A stretch of 64,000 nt of DNA. Source: Epicoccum nigrum. Its lineage: Eukaryota; Ascomycota; Dothideomycetes; Pleosporales; Didymellaceae. The DNA is taken from the NCBI GenBank assembly GCA_002116315.1, contig KZ107851.1, positions 744,001-808,000 on the forward strand, in the 5' to 3' direction. Position 1 is the first letter of the stretch. Every line of letters starts with the position of its first letter. The position numbers and the translations under genes are program-made. Below the pieces are notes generated by a model. That model was not told the origin of the DNA. It searched no databases and saw nothing but the letters and a program-made list of their open reading frames with translations. Positions 10,599 through 20,852 of the stretch are shown piece after piece.

Positions 10599-11812
10599 GT
10601 TGTTGTTCTATAATGCGCGCTCTGGCTTCCTCCGTTGAACAATTGAAAGTTGATGTATAGTGTAAGGCTCGTGTGGATGACAGTACTATATACTAAATGT
10701 AGACTCTTCAGGCGTTCACTGCTACGAAGCCACGGCAATGGCCATGCCAATCGCAGGTACGTGGCGGAGCGGAGCGGATACGAGTTGCGTGGGAATAGGC
10801 GGTGCAAGGATCGTCTTACGAAGCCAAATGGTCTTTCATCGCACTCTTGTCTATATAAAACTTGCTACCAGAGTGCTCGCAGTGCTGATTTATATGACCA
10901 TGGGGGTCCCTCTGCAGTCTTCAAGTACATATTAAGATCGATTCAACAGACATCTTACATTCAGTGTGTTCTTGAATGAAGCATACCAAGCATATGCGCT
11001 AGCTCCTCCAGTCTGGGGATCGGCCGCCTGAACAGCGGAGTTGCCGCCGATCTGCAATGGGGAGGCGCTAGTCATATCACATCGAACGCATATCGTCATC
11101 GCAACTTAGCCCGAGCTGTTCATTCGATGATAATTTGGTACACTGCGTGATCGTCGCAAGGCTGAGCTCCCTGTGCTTTCGCTTTGTGCTTCCATCGTAT
11201 ATTGGAACGTCATGCGGTGCACCCACTGGCTCACAAACAACGACATGGAAGGAAACGGTTTAAGAGCGCAACTCGGTTTGCAAACAACGAGACTGTACTG
11301 TCTCGTCAACAACATATGACATCAGTCACACAACTGCATCGCAGTATCAACTTCCTTCTATTACATGGCCCGAAATGACAGACTTTGGCTTCGAGAACTG
11401 GGAATGCAACGGATGAGCTGCTATCATTCAGACTATCAATACTTCGTGTCGAGATGCGCGTCTGCTACAAAAATAACAGTCTGACTGTAGTTGTAGTACC
11501 TGTGAGAAGTACTTCTATTGCAAGCGTGCAGATGCAAGCATGTTGATTTCATCCGCCTACATTGGTGAGACTCCAATTCTCCATCGCATTACACGGCAGC
11601 TATCAAGCAATAACAGCTCCTCTAACATACGAGTGTCCTGTCCAGCACGGCTGCAACAATGCTTTTCGCCCATACCATCCGGTAAAAATTAGCAAAAAGA
11701 ACAATCCAACCTGTCATATCCTGACCATGGCGAATTCGGCGGTCATGCGTTACAAGGTGTATATGGACTGCTGAAGACCATTATACTATCAGAGGCTGAT
11801 TCTATTTGTTCT

Positions 11813-11886
11813 TTGGTTTTACCACAATTCGAACCTGCGAACCCGGAAACGCTTATGCAACATAAGAATTACTGCGCCACACCGGT
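11813..11886 (-). ncRNA. Degenerate tRNA-like element 1
   Basis: Read on the minus strand it has an A-box-like TGGCGCAGTAATTC and a B-box-like GGTTCGAATTG in tRNA order and spacing, ending TGGTAAAACC. The T stem and anticodon loop do not fold properly, so it is at best a tRNA pseudogene or tRNA-derived repeat. Confidence 0.3.
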
Positions 11887-12095
11887 GTTCCAACCAGTCT
11901 AGATTGATAGAAACACTGTAAGATTTGATTCGCTGGATACAGCGGGAAACTTGTGGTCGCAATATCAAGGAAGTGACGCAAGACCCAGGCCATAACAAGT
12001 GACAAAAAAGAAGCAAAAAGTACAGTCGCATCTGTTTTAAGGATAGGGAGGAGGGGTCCTTGTACAAGTTTCATTCAACTGCTGAAAACCTAATA

Positions 12096-12178
12096 GGTTT
12101 TATCCAGATTCGAACGTGTGCTCTTTCGGAACGCTTGAGGAGATGAGCCTCAGGGTTGTTCGAACCCCTGTACTACCA
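12096..12178 (-). ncRNA. Degenerate tRNA-like element 2
   Basis: On the minus strand a perfect 5-bp stem (TGAGG/CCTCA) encloses a 7-base loop CTCATCT with T at position 33 and CAT as anticodon. It is followed by AAGCGTTCCG and a B-box-like CGTTCGAATC, and ends TAAAACC like element 1, which shares the AAGCGTT(T)CCG block. D and T stems are weak. A decayed tRNA or a tRNA-derived repeat is the best guess. Confidence 0.3.
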
Positions 12179-12706
12179 TTTCAGATAATGCAGATTTGAT
12201 TATAATATGACCGAATCTTCAGGATTTTATACAGCAATTATTAAAGTAAGTTTAAGTTTGTAATGTGTGGTGGTTGTGCAGGTGAGAGTATCTAGCGCTG
12301 CGCGTACTTTCACTGTGTACACTCTCACTGCGCGTGCTGGTATTGTATCATCGAGCGTGCATGTTGTCTCTGGCCCGCATAGTGAGCAATGGGATCCCAA
12401 TTCAACGCCTCAAACTCACAGACCTCCAATGATATGTGACGTGCAGGCTTTGGGCGCGATAGTGTAGGTGCAAGTCATGTGGCTACGTGCTGTTTGCTCC
12501 TTCCTCCGGAAGCCCAGTCAACATTGTCTGCCTGGGCTAGCCTCAGTCGTCCGAACATAGTCTCAAGCTCGGCTCGCTCACCTCCAGACGTTCGCAAGCC
12601 TTGTTCTTACGCCATCCCTGCCAGTGCTGCACTGGAAAGTGACAACATCTACAGTCGCGTCCGTCTTCACATACAAGATTACTTGACTGCCTCAGAGACA
12701 GCGGCC

Positions 12707-13599
12707 ATGGGTGCTTGGGGCTACAGTAAGTGATTCCATGCCTGTGGACGCTGCACCATGCTCACTCAGAGCAAGGTCTGTTCCAGAACGACAATGACCT
12801 TGACACCGTTGGTGAGCTAGGCCACGCCATGGGTCTCGGCAAGCTTGAAAAGGAGATGCGAGCTGCTGCGAAGGCTTCGGGCAAGAGCGACAAAGAAGTC
12901 AACAGCATTCACCTCTGCATCTATGGCGGCCCTTCTCCTGACGGCGGCTCTCACCCTGACGTTGTCCGCCGACACCTTGACTCCGGCGTTTTGGCCAATT
13001 TCATCAAGGTCAAGGAGGCTAGGATGATGAAGATTCCTGACGGCTCTCGAGAGCAAGTCATGGAATTCATGTTCCGCGATCCATGCTACGAGTACGTTCT
13101 GCTCGGTGCCTGTGCCATGAGCCTTGGCTGTCAGCTTCCCCAATCATTCCTGGATATGCTCAAACTCGTCTATACCGAATTTCACACCATGCCGGATGCA
13201 CTCAAACAGATGCGCAAGGCACTCTTCGGACCTGGCGGTTTCAAGAACGGCGAGCCTTACGATTTCAAGTCGAAAAACCTCTTTGAGACTGCCAATTCGA
13301 AGCTGGCTAGACCCGTGGATAAGTCTGGCGGCAAAGGATTTGACCTGATGAATGTCTTCCCCCCTGGTGGTCCGTTCAGTACTGTCGTGGGCAACTCCGT
13401 AGAGTCAGCGATCCTGAAAGAGCTGCGCGACAAAATGCACAATCCTGACGTTTGCGCCGGCTGCTCGGGTACTCATGGCGAGGACGGAGGAGCGCTGCTT
13501 CAATGCTCCAAGTGCAAGGACAGGAAGTACTGCTCTGTGGTCTGTCAGAAGAAGCACTGGAAGATCCACAAGAAGCTGTGCACGCCAGTCGTAGTTTGA
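12707..13599 (+). CDS. MYND zinc-finger protein with MGAWG-type (DUF4259-like) N-terminus
   Basis: Two exons, 12707-12725 and 12776-13599 (280 aa), with a 50-nt intron (GTAAGT donor, GCAAG acceptor). The spliced N-terminus reads MGAWGYSLFQNDNDLDTV, which resembles the start of DUF4259 proteins known mainly from bacteria. The C-terminus is a MYND-type zinc finger (about residues 232-275) with the Cys pairs CAGC, CSKC, CSVVC and the closing HKKLC. MYND fingers bind proline-rich peptides in protein partners. The middle (about 35-230) is unrecognised. The upstream frame is open to 12479 but only from a GTG; the ATG directly before GAWGYS is chosen because splicing restores the family-like start. 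Function is unknown. Confidence 0.82.
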
Positions 13600-14661
13600 G
13601 GCCAGCTTACAGTCGACGCTGAGATGGAGACAAAGAGGGTGGTGGTACTCTCGCTGTACGGCTATGGTGATTGTTGCGGTCGCTCGCTGTATATTTGTCG
13701 TGTACATCGCTAGCTTTCAGGCATCACGGGTGTGGTCTCGGTGGGGGCTATCGACGCGAAACAGTGTCGACGCGCACATATGCGGATGTGCAACCATAAG
13801 GCTATCTGGCATCATATAGACGACGAGTATGAATCTCATGTATCTTTAATCTACGCGCTTCGATGTCTCCGCTCCTTGTGATAACGTTGTGCCGTGTGAC
13901 GTCTCCGGTCATGGCCGCCGTGTCCGTCAAACTGGCTGAACGAGCCCGAACGCGCAAGAGGCAACAACACAGCTCGGACACGCGTCAAAATGTCTTGGTT
14001 GGAAAGCTGAGCTTGACCCCATTAATCTCCTATGTTTTTGATGTCGTTTTGGCGTTGTGGTGGACGTGATGATTTTTTGAAAATGTTCATGTTGGTTGTA
14101 AAACGGAGCATCGATCGTGTTGTATGCCGGCATCTTCATGACAAAGAGCAATGATGAAATCCCAACATGCAAAACATACGCATTGTTTTCGACGACAGGT
14201 AAACATCCATGATACACAGCGACCGGAGCACCAAAGAATGACCGTATACAGGCCTGTCGTGGGTCAAATCCAGTCATGCGCATCGTGTACCTGGCAGGAA
14301 CAGACTCGCATAAGCACTCGCCCGCACCAGGAAAGCACTGAATCACAGGGCTGACGCAGCAATCGCACATCACACCACATCACATCGCAGCCACACAGAT
14401 GGAAGTATAGAAAGGCAGGGTGGATATAAACGCTCAGTATGCACTTCCACCAACTAATCCTACACCAAGACACCGCACACCCACGTACGTATGCGCATGT
14501 CCCGTAGTCCAAAAGCCGCGGCCCGCCTCCTACTCCGCAGCTCTATGAATGTACAAAAGGGGGAGAAAACACCCACACCGTCCACCACCGCCGTGCTCTA
14601 TTCGGCTCCTAGAAGAAGCACAGCACACACATCAACTACAACCTAACCAACCACCCCACGC
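13600..14661. other. Intergenic: convergent 3' regions of the MYND gene and KGD2
   Basis: About 1.06 kb; nothing supported beyond the two 3' UTRs. A 148-codon minus-strand frame (13927-14373) looks random in composition. Confidence 0.6.
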
Positions 14662-14883
14662 TTACAAGAGCATCTTCCTGGGGTCCTCGATGTACTCCTT
14701 GATCTTGACGAGGAAGGTGACGGCTTCCCTGCCGTCGAGCAGCCTGTGGTCGTATGTGAGGGCGAGGTACATCATGGGGCGGATCTCGACCTTGCCGTTG
14801 ATGGCGACGGGCTTGTCCTTGATGGCGTGGAGGCCCAGGACGGCGGTCTGGGGCAGGTTGATGATGGGGGTGCCCATGAGGGA

Positions 14884-14922
<39 letters not shown>

Positions 14923-16290
14923 CGCCATGTCCTCGATGGTGAGCTTGTTGTCGCGCGCCTTCTTGCCCAGCTCGGCGATGGCCTTCTCGATGCCCACCAT
15001 GTCGAGCGACTCGGCGTTGCGCACCACGGGGGTCACGAGACCCTTCTCAGTGGCGACGGCGACGGAGATGTCGACGTAGTCGCGGTAGACGATAGTGTCG
15101 CCGCCCTTGGGGCCCTCGATCGAGGCGTTGACGGCGGGCACGTCGCGCATGGCGAGGATGCAGGCGCGCGAGAAGGCGGACATGAAGCCAAGCTTGACGC
15201 CCTTGTTCTTGAGGATCTCATCCTTGTAGAGCTTGCGGAACTCCATGATGGACGACATGTCGACCTCGTTGAAGGTGGTCAGAGACGCGGCCGTGTTCTG
15301 CGACTGCTTCAGGCGCTCGGCGATGCGGAGACGCATGCGGTTCATCTTGACCTGTTGAATATGTCAGTGCATGCTCCTTGTGATGTTTGCGACCAACATA
15401 CGCGGTTCTCTCCACGGCCGCCAACCTGCTTGGACTCCTCCTGGGCAGGCTTCGACTCCTTCTTGGACTCCTGCTTGGGAGGCTGGGGCTTCGACTCCTG
15501 CTTGGGGGGCTGAGGTTTCGACTCCTCTTTCTTGGGCTCAGGCTGCTTCTGCTCCTGCTCCTGCTCCTTGGACTGCTCCTGCTCGCCGGAAGGCTGCGAT
15601 GAGGTCTCCTGGTCATTGGAGGAGGGCTCCTTGGGCTCCTCCTTTGCCTTCTCGCCACCAGCCGGCGCCTCGCCGCCAACCTCAAGCTTGACGACATCCT
15701 GGCCGACAGTGACGGTGTCCTCCTCGTTAACGAGGAACTCCTTGATGGTACCAGCCTGGGGTGCGTTCAGGGAAACGTCGATCTTGTCGGTCTCGATGGT
15801 AGCGATCTCCTCATCCTGCTCAACGTAGTCGCCGACCTCTGCGTTCTGTCAGTGTCCAGACATGGGCGCTTGGTAGCGGCAGTTCTCACGTTTCGACCAC
15901 TGCTTCAGAGTACCCTCGGTAATGGACTCAGCCATCTCAGGGACCTTGACGGTGGTGACATCGGCTGCACGAGTATTAGCGTCTAGCGTCTAGCATCTGA
16001 ATAACAGCCAGTGTTGTTGAAACGCACCATAGCTTCTTGTCTGGTCGAGAGTCCAGAGACGCTGTGTCGCGAGCTGTCCAGGTCGTCTGCATGCCGCTTA
16101 GCTGTGCTCCTACATGCTCCAACGATATCACATACTTCGACGCTTGGCTCAGGAGACCGGAAGAGGTCGCTCTTGTGATGGCAGAGTAGCTGCGCGCGGA
16201 GGGGGCGCGGACGGCCGAACGGGCACCTGCGCGCAGGGCCGAGGAGCGCAATGCGCTGGGCAGGCGGCGGAGACACTGTTGACTCGACAT
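14662..16290 (-). CDS. KGD2: Dihydrolipoyllysine-residue succinyltransferase (E2 of 2-oxoglutarate dehydrogenase)
   Basis: Five exons from the start at 16290: 16136-16290, 16028-16086, 15890-15964, 15402-15838 and 14662-15351 (471 aa); introns 49, 63, 51 and 50 nt. It transfers the succinyl group from lipoamide to CoA in the mitochondrial TCA cycle. An Arg/Ser/Ala-rich presequence (about residues 1-70) precedes a lipoyl domain starting VTTVKVPEMAESITEGTL, with the lipoyl lysine in ETDKID (K115). A Pro/Glu/Lys/Ser linker with repeated SKPQPPKQE follows. The catalytic domain starts near NRMRLRIAERLKQ and has the active-site DHRLLDG (H444, D448). There is no clear peripheral-subunit-binding domain, as expected for the succinyltransferase type. 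The gene is divergent with NDUFB9. Confidence 0.95.
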
Positions 16291-16587
16291 GGTGGGTGGA
16301 AGGAGGTGGGCCACGAGAAATGGGAACCGAGAAGAATGGGCACAAGCCGCGAAAGGAGGTGAGGAGAGGTGTTGTGAGGGAATTGACTGAAGCTGCAACA
16401 GGGCACCAGTTCTGACGTCTCGGATCGTCCAGTCGGAGAAAGCCTCCAACTAGCCGTGGCCGTAATGCCAAGCACTCTGCACCTCATCGAACAGCTCGAG
16501 CAACACCACGACGACCAAGAGGCATTGCGGCCACACATCACACACACCCCTTCCTCCACCCACTCGACTGGAAGGGCCGCCGTCGCC
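16291..16587. promoter_or_regulatory. Shared divergent promoter KGD2 / NDUFB9
   Basis: 297 bases separate the two start codons. The segment is purine-rich on the plus strand near KGD2 and contains a TGACGT (CRE-like) hexamer near 16412; no TATA or CCAAT box is obvious. Both products are mitochondrial, so common control is plausible. Confidence 0.55.
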
Positions 16588-17148
16588 ATGAGCTCCAAGA
16601 AGCACGTTTTGTACGCCGCCGCCCCAGCGCCGTCCGCCGCCCGCAGAAACTGACACACTCGCAGGAGCCTTTACAGGCGGTCGCTGAAGCTTGCGCTCGA
16701 CTGGAGCGTCCACCGCTACCTCTGGCGCGGCCAGGCAGTCTACCTGCGCAATCTCTTCGAGGCCAACAGGAACGTCACAGAGCCGCGACAGCAGAGGGTG
16801 CGTAGCCCGCGCCCCCACCGCACACCACCACAGGAACTACAAACGAGCTGACGGCTGCGAACAGGCACTGATCACCGAGACCGAGAACCTGCTCGAGAAG
16901 TGGAAGCACCCCGATCCCTACCGCCCACCCACGGCCCCAGGAGGTACGCAGCTACCTGCATCCCCCGGATACATATCCGCCCCCACGGCCGCGGACCCGG
17001 CAATGCTAATATGTGTGTTCACAGGCTCCAAGTACGAGCGCAACCTGCCTGTCCCGATCCTGGATCGTAAGTTCCTCATCCTTTGCAGCATGACTAATCA
17101 AGCACTGCTAATTGGGTCGCAGCTCCACCGAAATGGATGAACCCGTAA
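16588..17148 (+). CDS. Complex I subunit NDUFB9 (B22, LYR family)
   Basis: Five exons: 16588-16610, 16665-16797, 16865-16943, 17025-17066 and 17123-17148 (100 aa); introns 54, 67, 81 and 56 nt. Splicing gives MSSKKHVLSLYRRSLKLALD, placing the LYR tripeptide early, as in this family. Downstream blocks RNLFEANRNV, ENLLEKWKHPDPYRPPTAPG, GSKYERNLPVPILD and the end PPPKWMNP match the B22/NDUFB9 pattern. LYR proteins bind acyl carrier protein; NDUFB9 is an accessory subunit of the proton-pumping arm of NADH:ubiquinone oxidoreductase in the inner mitochondrial membrane. The very short first and last exons make the gene easy to miss. It shares a 297-bp intergenic region with KGD2. Confidence 0.9.
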
Positions 17149-18024
17149 GCGGGTGGGGAAGGGATGATTGGGGGGAGGAGAATGGCACTTGTAGCTTTGT
17201 GGGTGTATATATCACACTTTGATGCGATGCGCAGGGGCGCAGAGACAGACAGTCAAGATGCAAATCAATCTTCTATGTTCGGTTTCGAGACCCTGCTGGC
17301 GACTGCGTAGGGCGCCTTGTCACGGCTTGGCTGATACCGTGGTTGCGTCGTGTTAGATCGTATGCAGGAAGAAGCATGCCTGAGCCTCTTGCATGCCTGC
17401 ACAACTCTTGCGCAGGTGAATCGAGATTTGATGGTTGATACTGTAGACGGTGCACAGGTTCATGTTTCTCACTTGTCAAGTATAGCATGCATCCGCAACC
17501 TTGGGATGGCGGCTTGGGAGTCACACATTTCGAAACACAATTTCGACAAACAATCTATCTACGCATTCAGCTAAGAACGCGCACATATTGAATTGTTCGA
17601 AAAATTGCAAATTCGTGCTTTTGGTTGAACGCGCATTATCGCTGCCGAATCGCGCGATGCACTGGAAACTGCGCGTCGCGGTGACGTAGCTGGAGATACC
17701 AGCCCAGATAACTTTTGGGGGTTCCGTCCGAACTATGATCGCACACAGCAGTGTTGAAAATGCGGTTGCATCCTGCTGCATGCGCGTGTCCAGCTGCGAA
17801 CATCAAACGAGAAGCCAGAAGTCACGGTGAAAGATCAGGATGAAGTGATATAGCTCGATTCAGCTCATGAGCATCTGGTCAAAATGCGACCAGCTAATAT
17901 ACAGCTCTGGTATAACCCCGTAAAAAGCCGTGAACCCAAACCCAGTCAGACTCCCATTATCATTGCAGATGAAAAGACCCATGAAGAAACACCGTTGAAG
18001 CAGAAACTCAAACGCAAAGCGCGC
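17149..18024. other. Intergenic between convergent NDUFB9 and H2A
   Basis: About 880 bases. I see only 3' flanks and no gene, tRNA or clear repeat. Confidence 0.6.
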
Positions 18025-18752
18025 TTACAGCTCCTGAGAAGGACCCTTGCCAGGCTTGGCTGTCTTCTTGGGCAGGAGGTCTGGATTGCATTAGCAGGTG
18101 AGGTCGAAGGCGCTGGAAGAGGAAACGTACTCTGGTGAATGTTGGGGAGGACACCACCCTGGGCGATGGTGACGTGGCCCAGAAGCTTGTTCAGCTCCTC
18201 ATCGTTCCTGATGGCGAGCTGAAGGTGACGGGGGATGATACGGGTCTTCTTGTTGTCACGGGCAGCGTTACCGGCCAACTCGAGGATTTCGGCAGCGAGG
18301 TACTCGAGGACGGCAGCGAGGTAGACGGGAGCACCGGCACCGACACGCTGAGCGTAGTTGCCCTTGCGGAGAAGACGGTGGACACGACCAACGGGGAAAG
18401 CGAGACCCGCCTTGGAGGAACGGCTGCGCAATGTCAGAAAGTGGTCAAGAAGCTCGATGAGGCTTGGAGGTGAAAGCAGAAGCAGCCAATGCAACTTGAG
18501 ATGCAAGTAGAAGATGCAATTTGGGATGCGACTGGAAAACAGCTCGAAAAAGACGCGTCAAGCAAATGCAAGACGCGTCAAAAGCTTCAAAACAAAGCGT
18601 TGAAGATGCAAAAATGCAAATCCAAAACACCTGAGACGATGCGACTCGAAAGCAAAACACCAGACAAGGCAGAAGCAGGAAAAAGGCGCAACTTACGACT
18701 GGGCGTTGGACTTGGAGCCGCTGGCCTTGCCTCCGGACTTGCCGCCAGTCAT
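18025..18752 (-). CDS. Histone H2A
   Basis: Three exons from the start at 18752: 18697-18752, 18131-18423 and 18025-18080 (134 aa). The product starts MTGGKSGGKASGSKSNAQSR, then the H2A core SSKAGLAFPVGRVHRLLRKG, AGAPVYLAAVLEYLAAEILE, NDEELNKLLGHVTIAQGGVL and PNIHQNLLPKK. The C-terminus is SQEL, the ATM/Mec1 phosphorylation motif, so this is the canonical fungal H2A that also serves as H2A.X. Intron 1 is 273 nt, long for this window, and contains two ACGCGT boxes (18553-18558, 18573-18578) and an ATGCAAAT octamer (18614-18621). Intron 2 is 50 nt. It is divergent with H2B, the usual fungal arrangement. Confidence 0.97.
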
Positions 18753-19263
18753 TTTGAGAGATTTGGGGTTTGGTGGGAAAGGTGGGAAAATAAGTGAGCT
18801 GGGAGCTGAAGATGGACTGGGAGCGTGTGGTGGGCGTGGAGTGTCGAGACGATGGATTGCTTGCTGCTGGTGGGGGGCGACGCTGGCTTATAAGGACGGC
18901 GCGGGCGTGTCGAGGAGCGCGAGATCAACTGGCCGGCTAGCGCGACCTGAGCTCTGGCAGTCGGGGCGCGCCCGCTTGCGCAAGATCACACTTTCCTCGC
19001 TTAGCCGGCCAACCACACGCCGCCGCGCCCGCCCCTCCATTGCCGCATTGATCCAGCAGGAAGCTGCGAAGCACGGGCCCGCCAGGCGCTGCTGGATCAC
19101 AACACGCAGCGCGCTCGCCATAAGTAGCGCGTCCCCGCCCGACAGCGACCTTTCTCTCTCCATCTCGACTTCCACCCACGCACCCACCGTCTCCATCGCA
19201 GCCCAGCTCTTCCAGCTTATCTTCTAACTTCACCAACCTCACACATCCACCAAATCAACCAAA
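18753..19263. promoter_or_regulatory. Shared divergent promoter H2A / H2B
   Basis: 511 bases between the two start codons. A TATA-like CTTATAAG lies at about 18884-18893, near 130 bases upstream of the H2A ATG. The H2B side is GC-rich and ends in a pyrimidine/A-rich leader before the H2B ATG. ACGCGT is absent here but present in the first intron of both genes. Confidence 0.7.
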
Positions 19264-19878
19264 ATGCCCCCCAAGGCCCAGAAGACTCCCACCACCGGCG
19301 GCAAGGCCCCGGCCGGCAAGGCTCCCGCTGAGAAGAAGGAGGCTGGCAAGAAGACCGCCGCTCCCTCCGGTGACAAGAAGAAGCGCACCAAGACCAGGAA
19401 GGAGACCTACTCCTCCTACATCTACAAGGGTGAGTTTGCCTGATTCTGATTCTGATCCAGCGCATCCAGGCGCGTCATTTGCACGCGTCGCACACCGCGA
19501 CTCGCACTTGGCTGCACCCTCGGGTTGCAATGGCATTGTCATGTTCCATCAGACAGGGTTTTCTGACGCGTCCGCAGTCCTCAAGCAGGTCCACCCCGAC
19601 ACTGGTATCTCCAACCGCGCCATGTCCATCCTGAACTCGTTCGTCAACGACATCTTCGAGCGCGTCGCCACCGAGGCCTCCAAGCTCGCTGCCTACAACA
19701 AGAAGTCCACCATCTCCTCGCGTGAGATCCAGACCTCGTACGTTCTCTCACCTTTTACTCAATGGCATTTGCTGACTCCATTCACAGCGTACGACTGATC
19801 CTCCCCGGTGAGCTGGCCAAGCACGCCGTGTCTGAGGGCACCAAGGCCGTCACCAAGTACTCTTCCTCTTCCAAATAG
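19264..19878 (+). CDS. Histone H2B
   Basis: Three exons: 19264-19429, 19578-19737 and 19788-19878 (138 aa); introns 148 and 50 nt. The Lys-rich N-terminal tail ([20 protein letters not shown]) is followed by the histone fold: [80 protein letters not shown]. The C-terminal helix [20 protein letters not shown] contains the lysine in AVTKYSS that is ubiquitinated in fungi (yeast K123 equivalent). Two ACGCGT boxes lie in intron 1 (19483-19488 and 19566-19571). Confidence 0.97.
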
Positions 19879-20852
19879 AGTGCTTGATTTGATGGGTTTG
19901 CTTCTTTGGGTTTCTTTTGCTTGTCTTTCGACAAGGTGGTTACGGGGTGACGGTGTTCATGGGTCATTTTCTAATGTGATCATGGGTCGGTTTGCTTGTC
20001 CATGCGTCATCGTGTCATGATGGTTTGACACGATCCATCTGGGGTCTGTACATTATACCAAACGCAGACGGGAACGAATCAATTTTTCCAACATTCAAAC
20101 ACAGTCTTCACTTTCCTTTTTTCTTGAAGTGCATTATTTGATACTGATCTCGCATTCAGCTGGACTCACTTCGGTTTTCCCGACTATGAGCGCATCGTGG
20201 TTTGTTCAAACTCATTACCACGCGGTTTGACGCGTCGCGTGGTATTGTCAAATCGCGTCGTTGCGCCCGCCGAGCTGGCTGCGCAAACTAAGCACAAGAG
20301 TAGGGCGCAGCAACGCAAATATGACGCCAGATTCTAGAGATGGAAATTTCGAGTCCTGCAGGTGTTGTGAACGAACTCGAGGTTTGACCGACCAAGCCAC
20401 GAGGAGAAATCGACTAGATTTGGAGGACTCGACAAGAGATGCATAGATCTTGCACCTGCGCCGCCCTCGAAGGAACGAGATTCCCAGAGCTGTACATCTA
20501 CTTGTGGCTTCAGAAGTTGGGAAAGTTTGGGCTGGTGACGTATGCGATGCGAGGTTGCGTGAGGGATGGATGAGAGACGCGAGATCAGGGCAGAGACCAA
20601 GGTTGCGCGGTTTTGAGACGAAGGGGAACAAGGGAATGGGTCAAGATATCAGACTGTTATTTATATAAATGGAAAAAAAAGCAGCACATAGATTGACACA
20701 TGTGATTGCTCATGCTACCACCTCTCTACGCCCAAAACTCCCAGAATGCATATACTTGCCCAATTGGTAACCTCCCTCACCACTACCGACTCCTGTCTAA
20801 ATATAAGACAGGCCACCTCGCTTGGCCAGCGTCCACATGTTCGTCTACAAAC
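19879..20852. other. Intergenic between convergent H2B and ATG4
   Basis: About 970 bases with no gene. A perfect 9-bp inverted repeat (20216-20224 and 20236-20244) with an ACGCGT-containing 11-base loop lies about 340 bases after the H2B stop. Confidence 0.65.
20216..20244. repeat. Inverted repeat with ACGCGT loop
   Basis: TACCACGCG and CGCGTGGTA form perfect 9-bp arms around an 11-base loop that contains ACGCGT (20230-20235). It may be a hairpin or a protein-binding palindrome; it lies too far from the H2B stop to be an obvious transcript-end signal. Confidence 0.6.

Larger units (their letters stand above)
10599..12706. other. Gene-free interval with two tRNA-like remnants
   Basis: About 2.1 kb with no protein gene I can support. 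The middle (11.8-12.2 kb) looks more AT-rich by eye and contains two degenerate tRNA-like segments on the minus strand. The last part is the promoter of the MYND gene. Confidence 0.6.

Noticed and set aside
14746..15513. 255-codon plus-strand frame
   Set aside because: It is antisense to KGD2 and has the Asp/Gly/Val/His bias of a shadow frame.
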